Assembly: GCF_030272615.1 (NCBI RefSeq)
Contig: NC_081408.1
Location: 304,949,950-305,013,949, forward strand
Length of the DNA: 64,000 nucleotides
Source: Cryptomeria japonica
Lineage: Eukaryota > Streptophyta > Pinopsida > Cupressales > Cupressaceae
Direction of reading: 5' to 3'
Part shown: positions 21,262 through 32,672 of the stretch, piece after piece
Position numbering within the stretch: the stretch's first letter is position 1
Layout: each line of letters begins with the position of its first letter
Program-made: the position numbers and the translations under genes
Notes under the pieces: generated by a model
Database searches by the model: none
Seen by the model: the letters and a program-made list of their open reading frames with translations, nothing else
What the model was told of the DNA's origin: nothing

Positions 21262-22058
21262 AAAATTTATTTTTTGGTTTAGGAGATTGATGTAGAATTT
21301 TTATTACAAAAGCTTATAATAGTGATTAATATAAAGTAAATCTTAGTATTGTAAAGTCATGCATGCATGATGAATTTATAATGATATATATGTAATTTTA
21401 TTATTTAAATATGTATATAACTTTATGCAAATGTCAGATCTTGTTATGATCGATTTAGATTTTATTTTCTATCATGATTTGTGCTACATTTTACAATTAA
21501 AAAGAACAGACAATACCTAGTGTCTATGAATTAGCCTCAAAAAATTAAGATCAAGATTCAAAACTAAATAGGACCTGAACATTATTATTCTAGTAACTAA
21601 ATCATGAAATACAAAGAAAGTGAGTGTATTTATAAAATAATTAAGGGAGAAGAAGGCAGATACCTTTAGCCCATTAAAAATAAACTAGGTGTAATAAAAT
21701 ACATGATAAACTAATAAAATAAAATGAAACCTACACAAAAATTTCCCTTAAGTATATCTCTTAGGTAGATAAAATGGTTCACAAAAAAATTGTAGCAATA
21801 CTAGGTACCCATGTATAATAGATTCCCTTCCAAAGAAACCCCCAAAAGAGGAGAGAGAAAGACCTCTCAAAAAAAGTAAGGAGATAGAGAGCATGAGGTA
21901 GCCCCTAAGAAATATCTTATTGCACTCTTGGAAAATTGTAAATGAAGATAATTTCTACATTGAGTTTTGTAATTATGTCTACAATATGCTCTAAAGGTAG
22001 ACAATATTAAAGAATAATTTGATCTTCCCCTAAATCAATTCTTTGATCTAGTACTTGT
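21262..22058. other. AT-rich spacer, nothing recognised
   Basis: No ORF of note, repeat pair or RNA-like structure was recognised between Solo-2 and the LTR fragment. It contains A-rich and GA-rich stretches (about 21840-21890). Confidence 0.5.
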
Positions 22059-22964
22059 TGTAGTGTCCACCCTTGACTTGACTTGATTTGACTCTTTGAC
22101 TTATCTAGACTATTTATGATGTTTTGGATTATGATTATATATGTGTTTCAGTACTCATTATGATGCTAGACATTATTTGGACATATGTTATTCTGATGGT
22201 TTATATGGATGACGATGCTATCATTATTGATCATGTGGTTTGATGGATATATGTGCTTGATGGATTCTATATACATTACTATGTTGATAGATTATTGATG
22301 ATTTATGTTGATCATGAATTTGATGTTGTTAAGATTACACTAACTCTATTTCATGATTACATATGATGAGTTGAGTATGCGATGTGTTTGACTATTGTAT
22401 GATTGTCTTCATGAGAGGGACGATGTCATATCACTCATTGCAAGCAGGATGTGCCATTGTGATTCCCTATCACTTGCTTGTTATGAGATATATGCACATG
22501 TTGTATGGTTTCTTTGTGGTTGCAGGATTTGCAGGTACCAGACATTGACTCCACCTAGCTTCATAGGTCTGAGCGTGTCTTTAAAACCCAATGGCATGTG
22601 GTTCGGAGATGACATGAGTTCCCTTCACATACTCTAGGTCTAAGTTGTTCACCTTGATTTGTCGGCGTCTTTGCATAATTGCCATGTCAGTTAGTGAGTT
22701 GTGGCTTTGTGAGTATGCTAGCCTATTGTTGATTTATTTGATATATTTATGTATGATTTTGTAAATATATTAATGTTTAATTTAATTGATTGGATTATTA
22801 GATTTTGAGTATTTAACTATTTGATATTTATTTATTGTTTAATCTTTTTTGGAGGTTGACCATTTATTTGATATTTATTTATTTATTTGATTGTGTTTAT
22901 TTTATTTTATTTTTATAATAGTGGATTAACCACTAAATTGTATTAATATTTTAATTTTTACATG
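22059..22964 (+). mobile_element. 5' part of a gypsy-type LTR related to Solo-1
   Basis: It starts TGTAGTGTCCACCC, like Solo-1 (TGTAGTACCCCTCC), and shares the block GTTGCAGGATTTGCAGGTAC then CTCCACCTAGCTTCATAGGTCTGAGC at about 22520-22575 with Solo-1 13428-13492. It is cut where the LINE-2 3' end begins. The rest may resume after LINE-2 at 49217 or be lost. The open frame at 22395-22637 lies in this LTR and is not supported as a gene. Confidence 0.55.
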
Positions 22965-23499
22965 GTGTCTAGTTCAACAAGAACTAGAAGTAAAGAGCCA
23001 ATAAGAAAACCTTCTAGTATTGCTCCAAAAAACTTAAGGCCTACCTACCCATTACAAGAAGCCTCAAGGGCATAATAAAAAAAACCCTTTATATTACACA
23101 ACAATCCCATTAGGTAAAAAATAGGCTACCATAAAAGGCATACAAAAAGATATCAGATGCATAATCATCCCTTCAGCTAACTGTGAAGAACACCGTAGTA
23201 ATACAATAGAAGATCATCTATCAGTGAGAACTTTTAAACAACAAAAAAATGAACATCCTCGCACCACCCCTAGCTACACAAAATAATTCTCCAACCCATT
23301 TATTAGAACAAAAGTCAAGAAAAGAAATTAAACCACTATAAGTGAGCATGCCATAATCAAAACCATGATCAGACAGAGTATAACCCATATGAGGAAGAGA
23401 GGAGGGTGTTGAGACCATGATGAATCAATAAGAGGTTGAACCAAATGAGTAACCATAAGAAGAACCATGTAAAAAATAGAAAAACAAGAAATCACTACA
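22965..23499 (-). mobile_element. LINE-2 3' end
   Basis: The terminal segment of LINE-2, placed here because Copia-1 (23500-39564) sits between it and the LINE part at 39570-42043, flanked by CTACA / CTGCA. The minus strand ends …CTAGACACCATGTAAAAATTAAAA, a possible short A-rich tail. No coding motif is seen; it is presumably 3' untranslated sequence. Confidence 0.5.
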
Positions 23500-24724
23500 T
23501 GTTGAGCACAAAATACCACTGAGAGGGGGGTGAATCAGTGGTTTCCAATTTTTGTCTTTACCAATCCCTTTTAAATAATCAATTAACTCCTTAGCCACTT
23601 AAGCAGTCATACCGGTAAGGCAAGAGAGAAAAACAAAAAGATCACTCACACACAAGAGATTCACAACACCAGATTTATGAGAAAAACCCAATATGGGAAA
23701 ATCCTCGGTGAGCAATGTTGTTGGAGACTACTGCTCCAATCCAACCTCACAATAAAACACAGTTACAAATTTTAGGGCACCAACCCAAGGAGCTACAATC
23801 CCTATCAGATTTATGGGCTACAACCCAAAGGAGCACCGACCCCTACACCGAGCTACAACTCAGTGTTCACAATGTAAAATTTAAATACATAAATTGTTAT
23901 AATGTTACAAGTGAATCTTGAAACCTTATCAAGTGTCTTACTCTGTTGGTGAAGTACCTTCTCTCCTTTACCAACTCACTCTTCTTCCTACTCTACACCT
24001 GTTGCTTCTCTACTGGATCTACACTTCACTCTCTACACATCACCGGTATCACACTCTGTCGGTATAAGAACTACCAGTTCTTCTCTCCAACTAGTTGAAA
24101 GCTTCAACCAGGTTCACTCTCACTCCCACTCTCTTCTTAGATGCTCATTGAGCACTTGGTTGATCTTGTTCTTACTTGCATAAGTATTCCACTTTGCAAC
24201 AACAACAGTATTCTCTTTTTCAGCAGCAACACTCTTCCTCTTCTATCGTATACTTATAGACTGGTTTTCCCTCCAAAAACCAATTCAAAAACTAGTCGGT
24301 TAGGGTTTCCTCACCATTCTCAAGGCAAACCAAATCCAATCAGATCTTGCAATATCTGATCACCTTGATGTCCATTTATTCATCTTTGCCATTTCCAAGA
24401 CTTTTAAAACACATTTTTCAGATAAGGAAAACATGATCCGTTATCTTGATCTACATCTATCAAACTACTATTAATATCTCTGGTGTTTTCCTTCTTGAGG
24501 TATTCTTTCAATCCAATATTGTTGCTTTGATCCAAGCACCAACTGCTCCTTGATCTTCCTTTGTCATACCTTCTTCCTCGAGTTGCAATCCCATGATTTG
24601 TGGCTCCTTCATTAATGGTGATTATCTGTTTCATCAACCCTGTCAATGAAGCTTCACCAACCACACCCTACTTGCCACCTTAGCTTCACACAACATCACA
24701 CCGATCAAGACATGACCTAACAAC
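23500..24724 (-). mobile_element. Copia-1 3' LTR, first part (split by Copia-2)
   Basis: The sequence matches the left part of the Copia-1 right LTR (38104-39564), starting TGTTGAGCAC versus TGTTGAACAC. It is preceded by CTACA, the counterpart of CTGCA after the right LTR. In minus sense it carries the poly-C box and a GGTTTTTCC-like motif near its end, and a TATA-like TATAAGTA at 24251-24258. The LTR resumes at 32451 after Copia-2. Open frames at 23715-24664 are shared with the other LTR and are not genes. Confidence 0.85.
24251..24258 (-). promoter_or_regulatory. Candidate TATA box in Copia-1 3' LTR
   Basis: The minus strand reads CTATAAGTATAC; the identical string is kept in the other LTR at 38855-38862. 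Confidence 0.35.
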
Positions 24725-26268
24725 TATTGGCATTATAACAGACAAAGGGAGATTGCTGGCATTCCAATTACAACAAGAGATTGTTGGCGTTTCTATAAGG
24801 ATATTGAGAAGGTTGTTAATGATTATGGATATAACTGATTAAGGATGTTTACTATCTTAATATTATTATTTTGTCATTGATGTCAAGAAATTGATTTTCT
24901 AATTCAATATGATGTTGCCATATCTTAAGAAGTATGATTTGATGAGTATAAAGATGTCGGTAAAAGACACAGAAAGAATGTGATGAAGAAGGGGAGGAAT
25001 AAGTTATTCAATGGGCAACTATTATCGAGTTAGACAATGATGAGATCATGATGTTTAGATTGTTTTGAAATCCTACATATGTTATTGATTATAAGGTTGA
25101 TACTATACCATGTTACCGAGCAAAGAACCTAGTCGGTAAACCCTAAGGAACCTAGTCGGTAAACCCGAAGGTTATCGCTATCGATTAATGAAGGCAGAAT
25201 GTCTACCGAGTAAAGTTTAGTATTTACCGAGTTGCAACCGAGTAATAACAGAATGCATTGAATGAATAAAAGCATTATTTAATGAAGGAAGCTGATGAGC
25301 TGGAATTGATTAAATGATTGGTATGTCATGAATGAAGTTTGTTAAAGAATCTATGGCAAAGGAAAATCAACAGGAAGATCTACAGCTCACATTTAACCGC
25401 AATACCCTAGCACAAGTTCCAAGAAATGTATGCAAGTTCCAAGGTGGGGTAAAATGTTTTTAGATCGAAGGATACATTGAACCTAGTCAAGTTTGAAGAT
25501 CTGATGCCTATGATTGATCATGGGAAATGTGATGAAGGAGATTAAGTAGTTGGCAAGTTGTTTATAAATAAGGAACTGTTGATAAACAATGTATGCGGGC
25601 AAGTGCATGCACATGGATGCTACATAGTGATTACCAAGCATAGAAGCTTGAAGAACTATTTGAATAACAAAGTATAGAGCTCAGCAGATGGACAAGATAA
25701 GTCCTATTGTATTGAGCAAATAAGAATTTGCTTTAGCATTTTTAGATGTGAAGTTGTAGATAGATTTTATTACTGTTATTTTATGAAGTGACAAAAAATC
25801 TCTTAACCGAGTGGGCTTAACAGTCTTATTTGTAAAATCCTCTAGCAAGGTGACATTCTGATTGAGTGTTTGAAATCCCTTAACAAGGTCACTTCTAACA
25901 AGGTGAAGATCCTAACAGATCTGAGGGAAATCCCTTAACCGGGTCACATCTAGCAATGTGTTTGTAATCTTTAACAAGATTTTCTTTTAACTGAGCATAC
26001 TCTAGAAGAGTATATTTCTTAGTGGGTCTGAAATCCCACAATGGTTTTTCCCTATTTGGGTTTCCACGTTAAATCTGGTGTTATGAGTGTTATGATGTTT
26101 ATATGCTTATGAGTTTGCATGTTTAGCAGTTTTGGTTATATTACTGAAGTATATGTTACCAAGGTTGAATTTGTTGTTTTTATGGAAGATTAAGTTTGTA
26201 TGATTCGCCCCCCCCTCTCATCTTATTAGCTTGGCATATGTACTTAACATTAAGTATCAGAACTATCA
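24725..26268 (+). mobile_element. Copia-2 5' LTR
   Basis: 1,544 bp, matching 30903-32445 closely (by eye above 95% identity). Its first base pair is mutated: TATTGGCATTATAAC here, TGATGACATTATAAC in the 3' LTR, so the ancestral start was probably TGTTGGC. It has a TATA box (25563-25570), the GGTTTTTCCC…TTTCCACG motif near 26040-26070, and a poly-C box (ATTCG plus 8 C) near 26205-26214. Confidence 0.9.
25563..25570 (+). promoter_or_regulatory. Copia-2 LTR TATA box
   Basis: TATAAATA in the context TTGTTTATAAATAAGGAAC, repeated exactly in the 3' LTR at 31741-31748. It is the best promoter candidate for this element. Confidence 0.55.
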
Positions 26269-26269
26269 A

Positions 26270-26287
26270 TTGGTATCAGAGTTTTGG
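26270..26287 (+). promoter_or_regulatory. Copia-2 primer-binding site
   Basis: TTGGTATCAGAGTTTTGG begins two bases after the LTR end (…ACTATCA). It pairs with the 3' end of initiator tRNA-Met, the usual primer for plant copia elements. Confidence 0.85.
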
Positions 26288-26333
26288 ACTCCAGGATAAA
26301 AAGTTTAAAGGTACTTGTGGCAAAGATCCAAAG

Positions 26334-27179
26334 ATGTATAAGAGGGATGCACCGAAGCTAAACAAGTCATGTTTCTCTACATGGAAGAAAAGGATGAAGC
26401 TGCACCTATTAGGAATTGGAGAATATGTTGTATATTATCTGGAGAATGATTTCATTACACCGAGCACCTATCCATTGACAATGGAAGAGATAAAGGCAAA
26501 GCAAGAACATATTCAAGCAATGATTGAAATAACATCTGCATTGATTGACTTAGACTTTAATGATCTAGAAGGCTGCAATGATGCAAAGGCAATGTGGGAC
26601 AAGCTCATATCTGTGTATGGTGGAGATGAACATGCTCAAAGAGAAAAAGTGGATAGTCTAAGAGGACAACTTGAATCTATGAGGATGAATGAAGGTGAGA
26701 ACATAACCCAGTATAATACAAGACTAAAGGAGATTGTCAATCAAATCAAAGGAGCAGGTGGAACTATTGAAGAAAAGGATATAACAAGTAAGTTGTTAAG
26801 AACCCTTCTACCAGCTTATGCAATCCAAGTCTCTGCAATCAATAAATTGAGGTTTGTACCCAATATGCCAGTTTCTTTAGATGCTACTATTGGTAAGCTA
26901 CATGCATTTGAGTTAAGTAATTTTGATAACAGTGGGTCTTTGGTAAATAAAGTTGAATCTGCATTTAGTTCTTTTCATATTGGTGAATATGATGATTACA
27001 ATGATAGAATGAGTAAGTACACTAAAGGGGATCACAGTGGAGCAAGTGAAAGATTTCACAAGAACATGGAAAAAGTGCACAAACTATATGAGGAAATCAG
27101 AAAGCAAGAAGAATTTGAAGCACTATTAGCTAGAAGGTTACCGAGAGGCAAAGGTAAGTATAACGGAAACTACCTTTGA
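26334..27179 (+). pseudogene. gag: Copia-2 gag
   Basis: Gag polyprotein of the copia UBN2 type. I start it at ATG 26334 (MYKRDAPKLN), 65 bp after the LTR; the open frame extends upstream into the LTR, which cannot be coding. Typical features are NKSCFSTWKKRMKLHL near the N-terminus, the DAKAMWDKLISVYGGDE block, then LRGQLESMRMNEGENITQYNTRLKEIVNQI and LLRTLLPAYAIQVSAI. The frame hits TGA at 27177-27179. One base out of frame, a CCHC zinc knuckle follows (CFNCDKIGHMASNC, 27182-27223), so a 1 bp shift separates gag from its nucleic-acid-binding end. Expected role: particle assembly and RNA packaging. Confidence 0.85.
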
Positions 27180-27181
27180 AA

Positions 27182-27970
27182 TGTTTCAATTGTGATAAGA
27201 TAGGACATATGGCTTCTAACTGTCCTAACAAAGAATCTACTGAAAAGAGAGATTACTGAGATGATAGACAAAAAGATAATCATTACAGAGGACACCGAGA
27301 CTTCAAAAGAAGAGATAGAAAGTCATGCTTAATAGCTGATGAGGAATCCAATGATGATAAATCAGATGAAACTGATACAGAGGAAGTAGTTTATGTGGCT
27401 ATCAAAGATGGATCAGATGAAGAAAGGTATGAAGAAAAATCCCTAATATCTCACATAAATACTAGTGATTCTTGGATACTAGATAGTGGATGCTCACATC
27501 ACATGATAGGTGATAAACACAAGTTTGTTATGTTAGAAGATTATGATGGAGGCTATGTAAGATTTAGTAATGATGCACCATGTCTGGTAAAGGTAAAGGA
27601 TCTATAACACTTCTTGACAATGCAAAATGTAATGATGTTTATTGGGTTGAAGGTTTGAAATACAATTTATTGAGTGTAGCACAGCTAAACAATATAGGAT
27701 ACAGAATAGAATTTCAGAAAGGAAATGTCAAAGTTCATGACAAGCATGGAAAGTTAGCTACTACCAGGACACAAACAAAAGGTAACACATTTCACCTTGA
27801 CTCAACTCGGAACAAGTGTTTGTATGCAAAGATAGATGATACCTGGTTATGGCATAAAAGGTTTTGTCATGTAAATTTTGATAATTTGATCAAGATAAGC
27901 AAGAAGCATCAAGTAAGAGGTCTACCAAGTTTGGAAAAACTTGAGAATGCTATGTGTCGAGGATGCTAGA
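27182..27970 (+). pseudogene. pol: Copia-2 zinc knuckle, protease and GAG-pre-integrase region
   Basis: It starts with the CX2CX4HX4C knuckle (27182-27223), followed by an acidic linker. The aspartic protease motif is in SWILDSGCSHHMIGDK (27469-27516; catalytic DSG kept). A frameshift near 27580-27600 separates this from YWVEGLKYNLLSVAQL. The zinc-binding pre-integrase block follows: LWHKRFCHVNFDNLIK with the HxxxH-type pattern and a CRGC end. A TAG at 27967 interrupts what is usually …C-Q/M-GKM, a CAG to TAG type change. Confidence 0.8.
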
Positions 27971-28476
27971 TGGGTAAGATGACAAGATCAAGCTTTCCAA
28001 GTAAGTCCTACACTTCTAAGGGAATTTTGGATCTTGTGCACACTGATCTTTTTGGTCCTATGAAAGTTCAAAGTTATTATGGTGATAAATATTTCATATT
28101 ATTTGTGGATGATTACTCAAGGATGATGTCAGATATGTTTTTAAAAGAAAAATCAGAAGCTTTTCAAATGTTTAAATGGTACAAGGCAAGAGTTGAAAAT
28201 GAAACAGGAAGACAACTAAAATGTCTTAGATCAGATAGAGGAGGAGAGTTCACATCTAATGAGTTCAACTTATTCTACAATGATCATGGTATAATAAGAT
28301 AAGTCTCTGCACCGAGAACTCCACAACAAAATGGGATAGCTGAGAGAAGAAACAGATCTATTGTGGATTGTGCCAGAACCCTGATGATTGAAAAGAGAGT
28401 GCCACAAACATTTTGGAGAGAAGCAATAAGCACAGCAGTTTACACCCTGAAATGAGTACAACTGAAGAAAGGAACT
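27970..28476 (+). pseudogene. pol: Copia-2 integrase core
   Basis: The integrase would insert the element cDNA into the host genome. The catalytic triad can be followed: the first Asp in HTDLFGPM (about 28039), the FVDDYSRM strand, the second Asp in LRSDRGGEF (about 28231), and the Glu in PQQNGIAERRN (about 28320-28350). Stops at 28300 (TAA, after HGIIR) and 28453 (TGA) break it; both fit C to T changes of Gln or Arg codons. The domain order protease, integrase, RT is diagnostic of Ty1-copia. Confidence 0.85.
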
Positions 28477-29772
28477 TTGAAGACACCATATGAAATCTGG
28501 TATGACAAGAAACCTAATGTAAGTTATTTTAAAATCTTTGGAAGTAGATGCTATGTTCACAAAGATGATAGAAATGGTAAGTTTGATCAAAAAAGTGAAG
28601 AAGGAACATTTCTAGGTTATTCTTCTATAAGCAAAGCATTTAAATGTCTGATCAAATCATCTAACAAAATAGTAGAAAGTGCAAATGTGAAAATTGATGA
28701 ATTTGCAGAAAGAAATGATGATGGAAATTCCAAAGAACCAGAAGATTATGATGAATTTGTCTATGTTCAACCGACAAGTCTTACCGAGAGAACTGTTGAA
28801 GGAAATGAAGAGAATATCCAGTTACCGAGTGATGAAGAAGATCATACAGAGCCTACCGAGCCTCTATTAGCCAAGTATGTCAGAAGACATCATGCATCAA
28901 GTCAGATTATAGGAGATAAGAATGATCCAGTGATGACAAGGAACAAACTAAGAAAGAACACATGTCTGATATCTGAATTTGAACCGAGGATAGTGAAAGA
29001 GGAATTTAATAGTGAAGATTGGATAAATGCTATGACAAAAGAGATTGATCAAATCAAGAAGAATGACACATGGACACTGGTCCCAAGACCGAAGGACAAA
29101 AATGTAATCGGTACAAATTGGATTTTTAGAAACAAGCTGAATGAAAAAGGTGAGGTCATTAGAAATAAAGCAAGATTAGTTTGCAAAGTTTATGCCCAAG
29201 AAGAAGGAATTGATTATGGTGAGACTTTTACACCTGTGACAAGACTTGAAGGAGTAAGAACATTGTTGGCATATGCTGCTTACAAGAATTTCAAGGTATA
29301 TCAAATGGATGTCAAATCTGCATTTCTGAATGGTAAATTAGAAGAAGAAGTTTTTATTGAACAACCTGAAGGATTTGTTGAAGACAAGAATAAAGATCAC
29401 GTATGTAAATTGAACATAGCTTTATATGGTTTGAAACAAGCACCTAGAGCATGGTATGAAAGATTGCACTCTTATTTAATCAAGATTGGTTTTATAAGAA
29501 CAAGTGAAAATAGTAACATGTACATGAAGAATGATGAAACTGGAATACTGATCTCGGCCATATTTGTTGATGATATTATATTTTGTGGAAATGACTCTCT
29601 ATGCAAGAACTTTGGAAGTGAAATGAGAAAAGAATTTGAGATGTCATTAATCGGTGAGATAAAGTATTTTATAGGTTTACAAATACTGCAAATGAAAGAT
29701 GAGATTTTCATTACTCAATCCAAATACATAAAGGAAATCTTGAAGAAATTTGGAATGGAGGATTCAAAATGA
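28477..29772 (+). pseudogene. pol: Copia-2 integrase C-terminus and reverse transcriptase
   Basis: A 431-codon open stretch. The N-terminal part (TPYEIWYDKKPNVSYFKIFG, YVHKDDR) is the integrase C-terminus. An acidic linker of about 100 residues follows. The RT starts at DWINAMTKEIDQIKKNDTW and continues with IGTNWIFRNKLNEKGEV, ARLVCKVYAQEEGIDYGETF, YQMDVKSAFLNG (first catalytic Asp) and ALYGLKQAPRAWYERL. The catalytic box is IFVDDIIF, where copia usually has YVDD, so Tyr is replaced by Phe. The stretch ends in TGA after GMEDSK. It is the longest intact coding piece in the window but cannot make a full polyprotein. Confidence 0.88.
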
Positions 29773-30515
29773 GTAAGTACTCCTATGACTACCAACTATA
29801 AACTATCAAACAATGATGAATCTGCATCAGTTGATGAGACACTTTACCAATCCATGATTGGAAAACTACAATATGTTGTTCACAGCAGGCTAGATATAGC
29901 ACATGCGGTAGGTATAGTTGCAAGATTCTCTGCAAATCCAAAGGAAACACACATGACATCAATCAAGAGAATTTTCAGATACTTGAAAGGCATTGAAGAT
30001 TATGGCTTAGTATATTAGAAAGGAAATGATTTTGATTTAAAAGTTTATATTGATGCTGATTGGGCAGGCAACATTGATGATAGGAAAAGCACAAGTGGAG
30101 GAGCTTTCTTTTTAGGAGAAAGACAAGTGAGGTGGCTTAGCAAGAAACAAGAATGCGTTTCACAGTCAATAGCAGAAGCTGAATAAGTTGTTGCAGCATT
30201 GAATTGTACCAACATAGTATGGATCAAACAACTGTTGGAAGGTATAAATGAGAAGTTACCAAGCCAGTAACTATATTCTGTGAGAATATTAGTGCCATTA
30301 ACATTTGAAAGAATCTTGTTATGCACTCTAAGACAAAGCACATCTCTATCAAATATCATTATCTTAGAGAAGAACCTCAAGAGAAGAAAGTGGTGTTGGA
30401 GTATGTTAGCACAAAGGAACAAATAGTAGATATCTTCACCAAGCCACTACCAAGGGACACTTTTGAGTATCTCAGAAGTAAGTTAGGGGTCCTACCCCTA
30501 TCTTCCATTCACTAA
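29773..30515 (+). pseudogene. pol: Copia-2 RNase H
   Basis: It continues in frame from the RT with SVDETLYQSMIGKLQYV and RLDIAHAVGIVARFSANP, then YIDADWAGNIDDRKSTSGGAFF (first catalytic Asp), QSIAEAE and the final segment YVSTKEQIVDIFTKPLPRDTF. Stops at 30016 (TAG) and 30184 (TAA) and a shift near 30260 break it. The ending LGVLPLSS is normal for copia pol. RNase H removes the RNA strand during reverse transcription. Confidence 0.85.
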
Positions 30516-30902
30516 CCAAGTTCGGGGAAAGCATCAATTCGACGACTCTACAGAATATCTTTTAGGAGTTGATGTTGATTTACACACTTTAGGAGGTTTT
30601 CTAAAGGTGTGCAAGAAACAATAACAGCGAACAGGAATTGAAGACAAAATGCTCTGACTGAGACTAAGTTGACACATAACAACAGGAAATCACTTCATAT
30701 AGGAAGAAATTATGTTTTTGTTCTTTACTTTTTGGCATTGTTGTCAAAGGGGGAGAAGACTAAAGAAAAGGGGAGAAGACTAATGTATGGGGGAGAAGAC
30801 TAATGATAGGGGGAGAGCATTTCAGCATATCAGAATCTCACAGCAATCTGAATCAATTAGGTCAAATCAATTGGTTTTTCCATCAATGCCAAAGGGGGAG
30901 AT
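30516..30902 (+). other. Copia-2 3' internal region with repeated polypurine tracts
   Basis: Non-coding region after pol. It has four purine runs: three GGGGGAGAAGACTA-type units between about 30750 and 30815, and the final CCAAAGGGGGAGAT (30889-30902) next to the 3' LTR. The last is the plus-strand primer. The earlier copies could be extra priming sites. Confidence 0.75.
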
Positions 30903-32445
30903 TGATGACATTATAACAGACAAAGGGAGATTGTTGGCATTCCAATTACAATAAGAGATTGTTGGCATTTCTATAAGGATATTGAGAAGGTTGTTAATGA
31001 TTATGGATATAACTGATTAAGGATGTTTACTGTCTTAATATTATTATTTTGTCATTGATGTCAAGAAATTGATTTTCTAATTTAGTATGATGTTGCCATA
31101 TCTTAAGAAGTATGATTTGATGAGTATAAAGATGTCGATAAAAGACACAAAAAGAATGTGATGAATAAGGGGAGGAATAAGTTATTCAATGGGCAACTAT
31201 TACCAAGTTAGACAATGATGAGATCATGATGTTTAGATTGTTTTGATATCCTACATATGTTATTAATTGTAAGGTTGATACTATACTATGTTACCAAGCA
31301 AAGAACCTAGTCGGTAAACCCTAAGGAACCTAGTCAGTAAACCCTAAGGTTATCGCTATCGGTTAATGAAGGCAGAATGTCTACTGAGTAAAGTTTAGTA
31401 TTTACCGAGTTGCAACCGAGTAATAACAGAATGCATTGAATGAATAAAAGCATTATTTAATGAAGGAAGCTGATGAGCTGGAATTGATTAAATGATTGGT
31501 ATGTCGTGAATGAAGTTTGTTAAAGAATCTATGGCAAAGGAAAATCGACAGGAAGATCTACAGCTCAAATTGAACCACAATACCCTAGCACAAGTTGCAA
31601 GAAATGTATGCAAGTTCCAAGGTGGGGTAAAACATTTTTAGATCGAAGGATACATTGAACCTAGTCAAGTTTGAAGATCTAATGGCTATGATTGATCATG
31701 GGAAATGTGATCAAGGAGATTAAGCTGCTGGCAAGTTGTTTATAAATAAGGAACTATTAATAAACAATGTATGCGGGCAACTGTATTCACAGGGATGCTA
31801 CATAGTGATTACCGAGCATAGAAGCTTGAAGACCTATTTGAATAATAGAGTATAGAGCCCAATAGATGGACAAGATAAGTCCTATTGTATTGAGCAAATA
31901 AGAATCTGCTTTAGCATTTTTAGATGTGAAGTTGTAGATAGATTTTATTATTGTTATTTTGTGAAGTGATAGAAAATCTCTTAATCGAGTGGACTTAATA
32001 GTCTTATTTGTAAAACCCTCTAGCAAGGTGACATTCTGATTGAGTGTTTGAAATCCTTTAACAAGGTCACTTCTAACAAGGTGAAGATCCTAACAGATCT
32101 GAGGGAAATCCCTTAACCGGGTCACATCTAGCAATGTGTTTGTAATCTTTAACAGTATTTTCTTTTAACCGAGCATACTCTAGAAGAGTATATTTCTTAG
32201 TGGGTCCGAAATCCCACAATGGTTTTTCCCTATTTGGGTTTCCACGTTAAATCCTGTGTTATGAGTGTTATGATGTTTATATGCTTATGAGTTTGCATGT
32301 TTAGTAGTTTTGGTTATATTACTGAAGTATATGTTACCGAGGTTGAATCTGTTGTTTTTATGGAAGATTAAGTTTGTATGATTCACCCCCCCTCTCATCT
32401 TATTAGCTTGGCATCTGTACTTAACATTAAGTATCAGAACTATCA
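30903..32445 (+). mobile_element. Copia-2 3' LTR
   Basis: 1,543 bp paired with the 5' LTR of 1,544 bp. It contains the same TATA box (31741-31748) and motifs, with a poly-C run of 7 instead of 8. It ends ACTATCA and is followed by CCAAC. Confidence 0.9.
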
Positions 32446-32450
32446 CCAAC

Positions 32451-32672
32451 ACGCAGTCTGTCTGGCAAACACATACCAGTAAAACCCTTTGCCAGTAGAG
32501 TGTTCTTCTTCTATTGACCGGTATAGCATTTTGTACCGGTTGCACATCTTTACTTCCTTTGGTGTAAGACAACTTCCAACATTCTGCCTCTTAATCATAA
32601 ACAAGCAACCATCCTTCATGCTCAATCTCCATCAGTTGACATCAATGACAACTTATTACCAAAATGCCAACA
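32451..32672 (-). mobile_element. Copia-1 3' LTR, second part
   Basis: It resumes the Copia-1 LTR after Copia-2: ACGCAGTCTGTCTGGCAAAC versus ACACAGTCAGTCCGACAAAC in the intact LTR, and ends AATGCCAACA. With 23500-24724 it makes 1,447 bp, against 1,461 bp for the other LTR. Confidence 0.88.

Larger units (their letters stand above)
24725..32445 (+). mobile_element. Copia-2: complete Ty1-copia element nested in the Copia-1 LTR
   Basis: A 7,721 bp element with LTRs 24725-26268 and 30903-32445, a Met-type PBS, gag, pol in copia order (protease, integrase, RT, RNase H) and a polypurine tract. The flanks are ACAAC (24720-24724) and CCAAC (32446-32450), a 5 bp duplication with one change. The other Copia-1 LTR has the uninterrupted site GACCTGCCAACACAC at about 39330. 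The coding region is broken by many stops, so the element is dead. Confidence 0.92.

Noticed and set aside
26270-26287. TTGGTATCAGAG strings as pieces of tRNA genes
   Set aside because: They sit exactly beside LTR ends and are primer-binding sites complementary to tRNA; no cloverleaf surrounds them.
28270-28590. Minus-strand ORF of 106 codons
   Set aside because: It is antisense to the Copia-2 integrase coding region.
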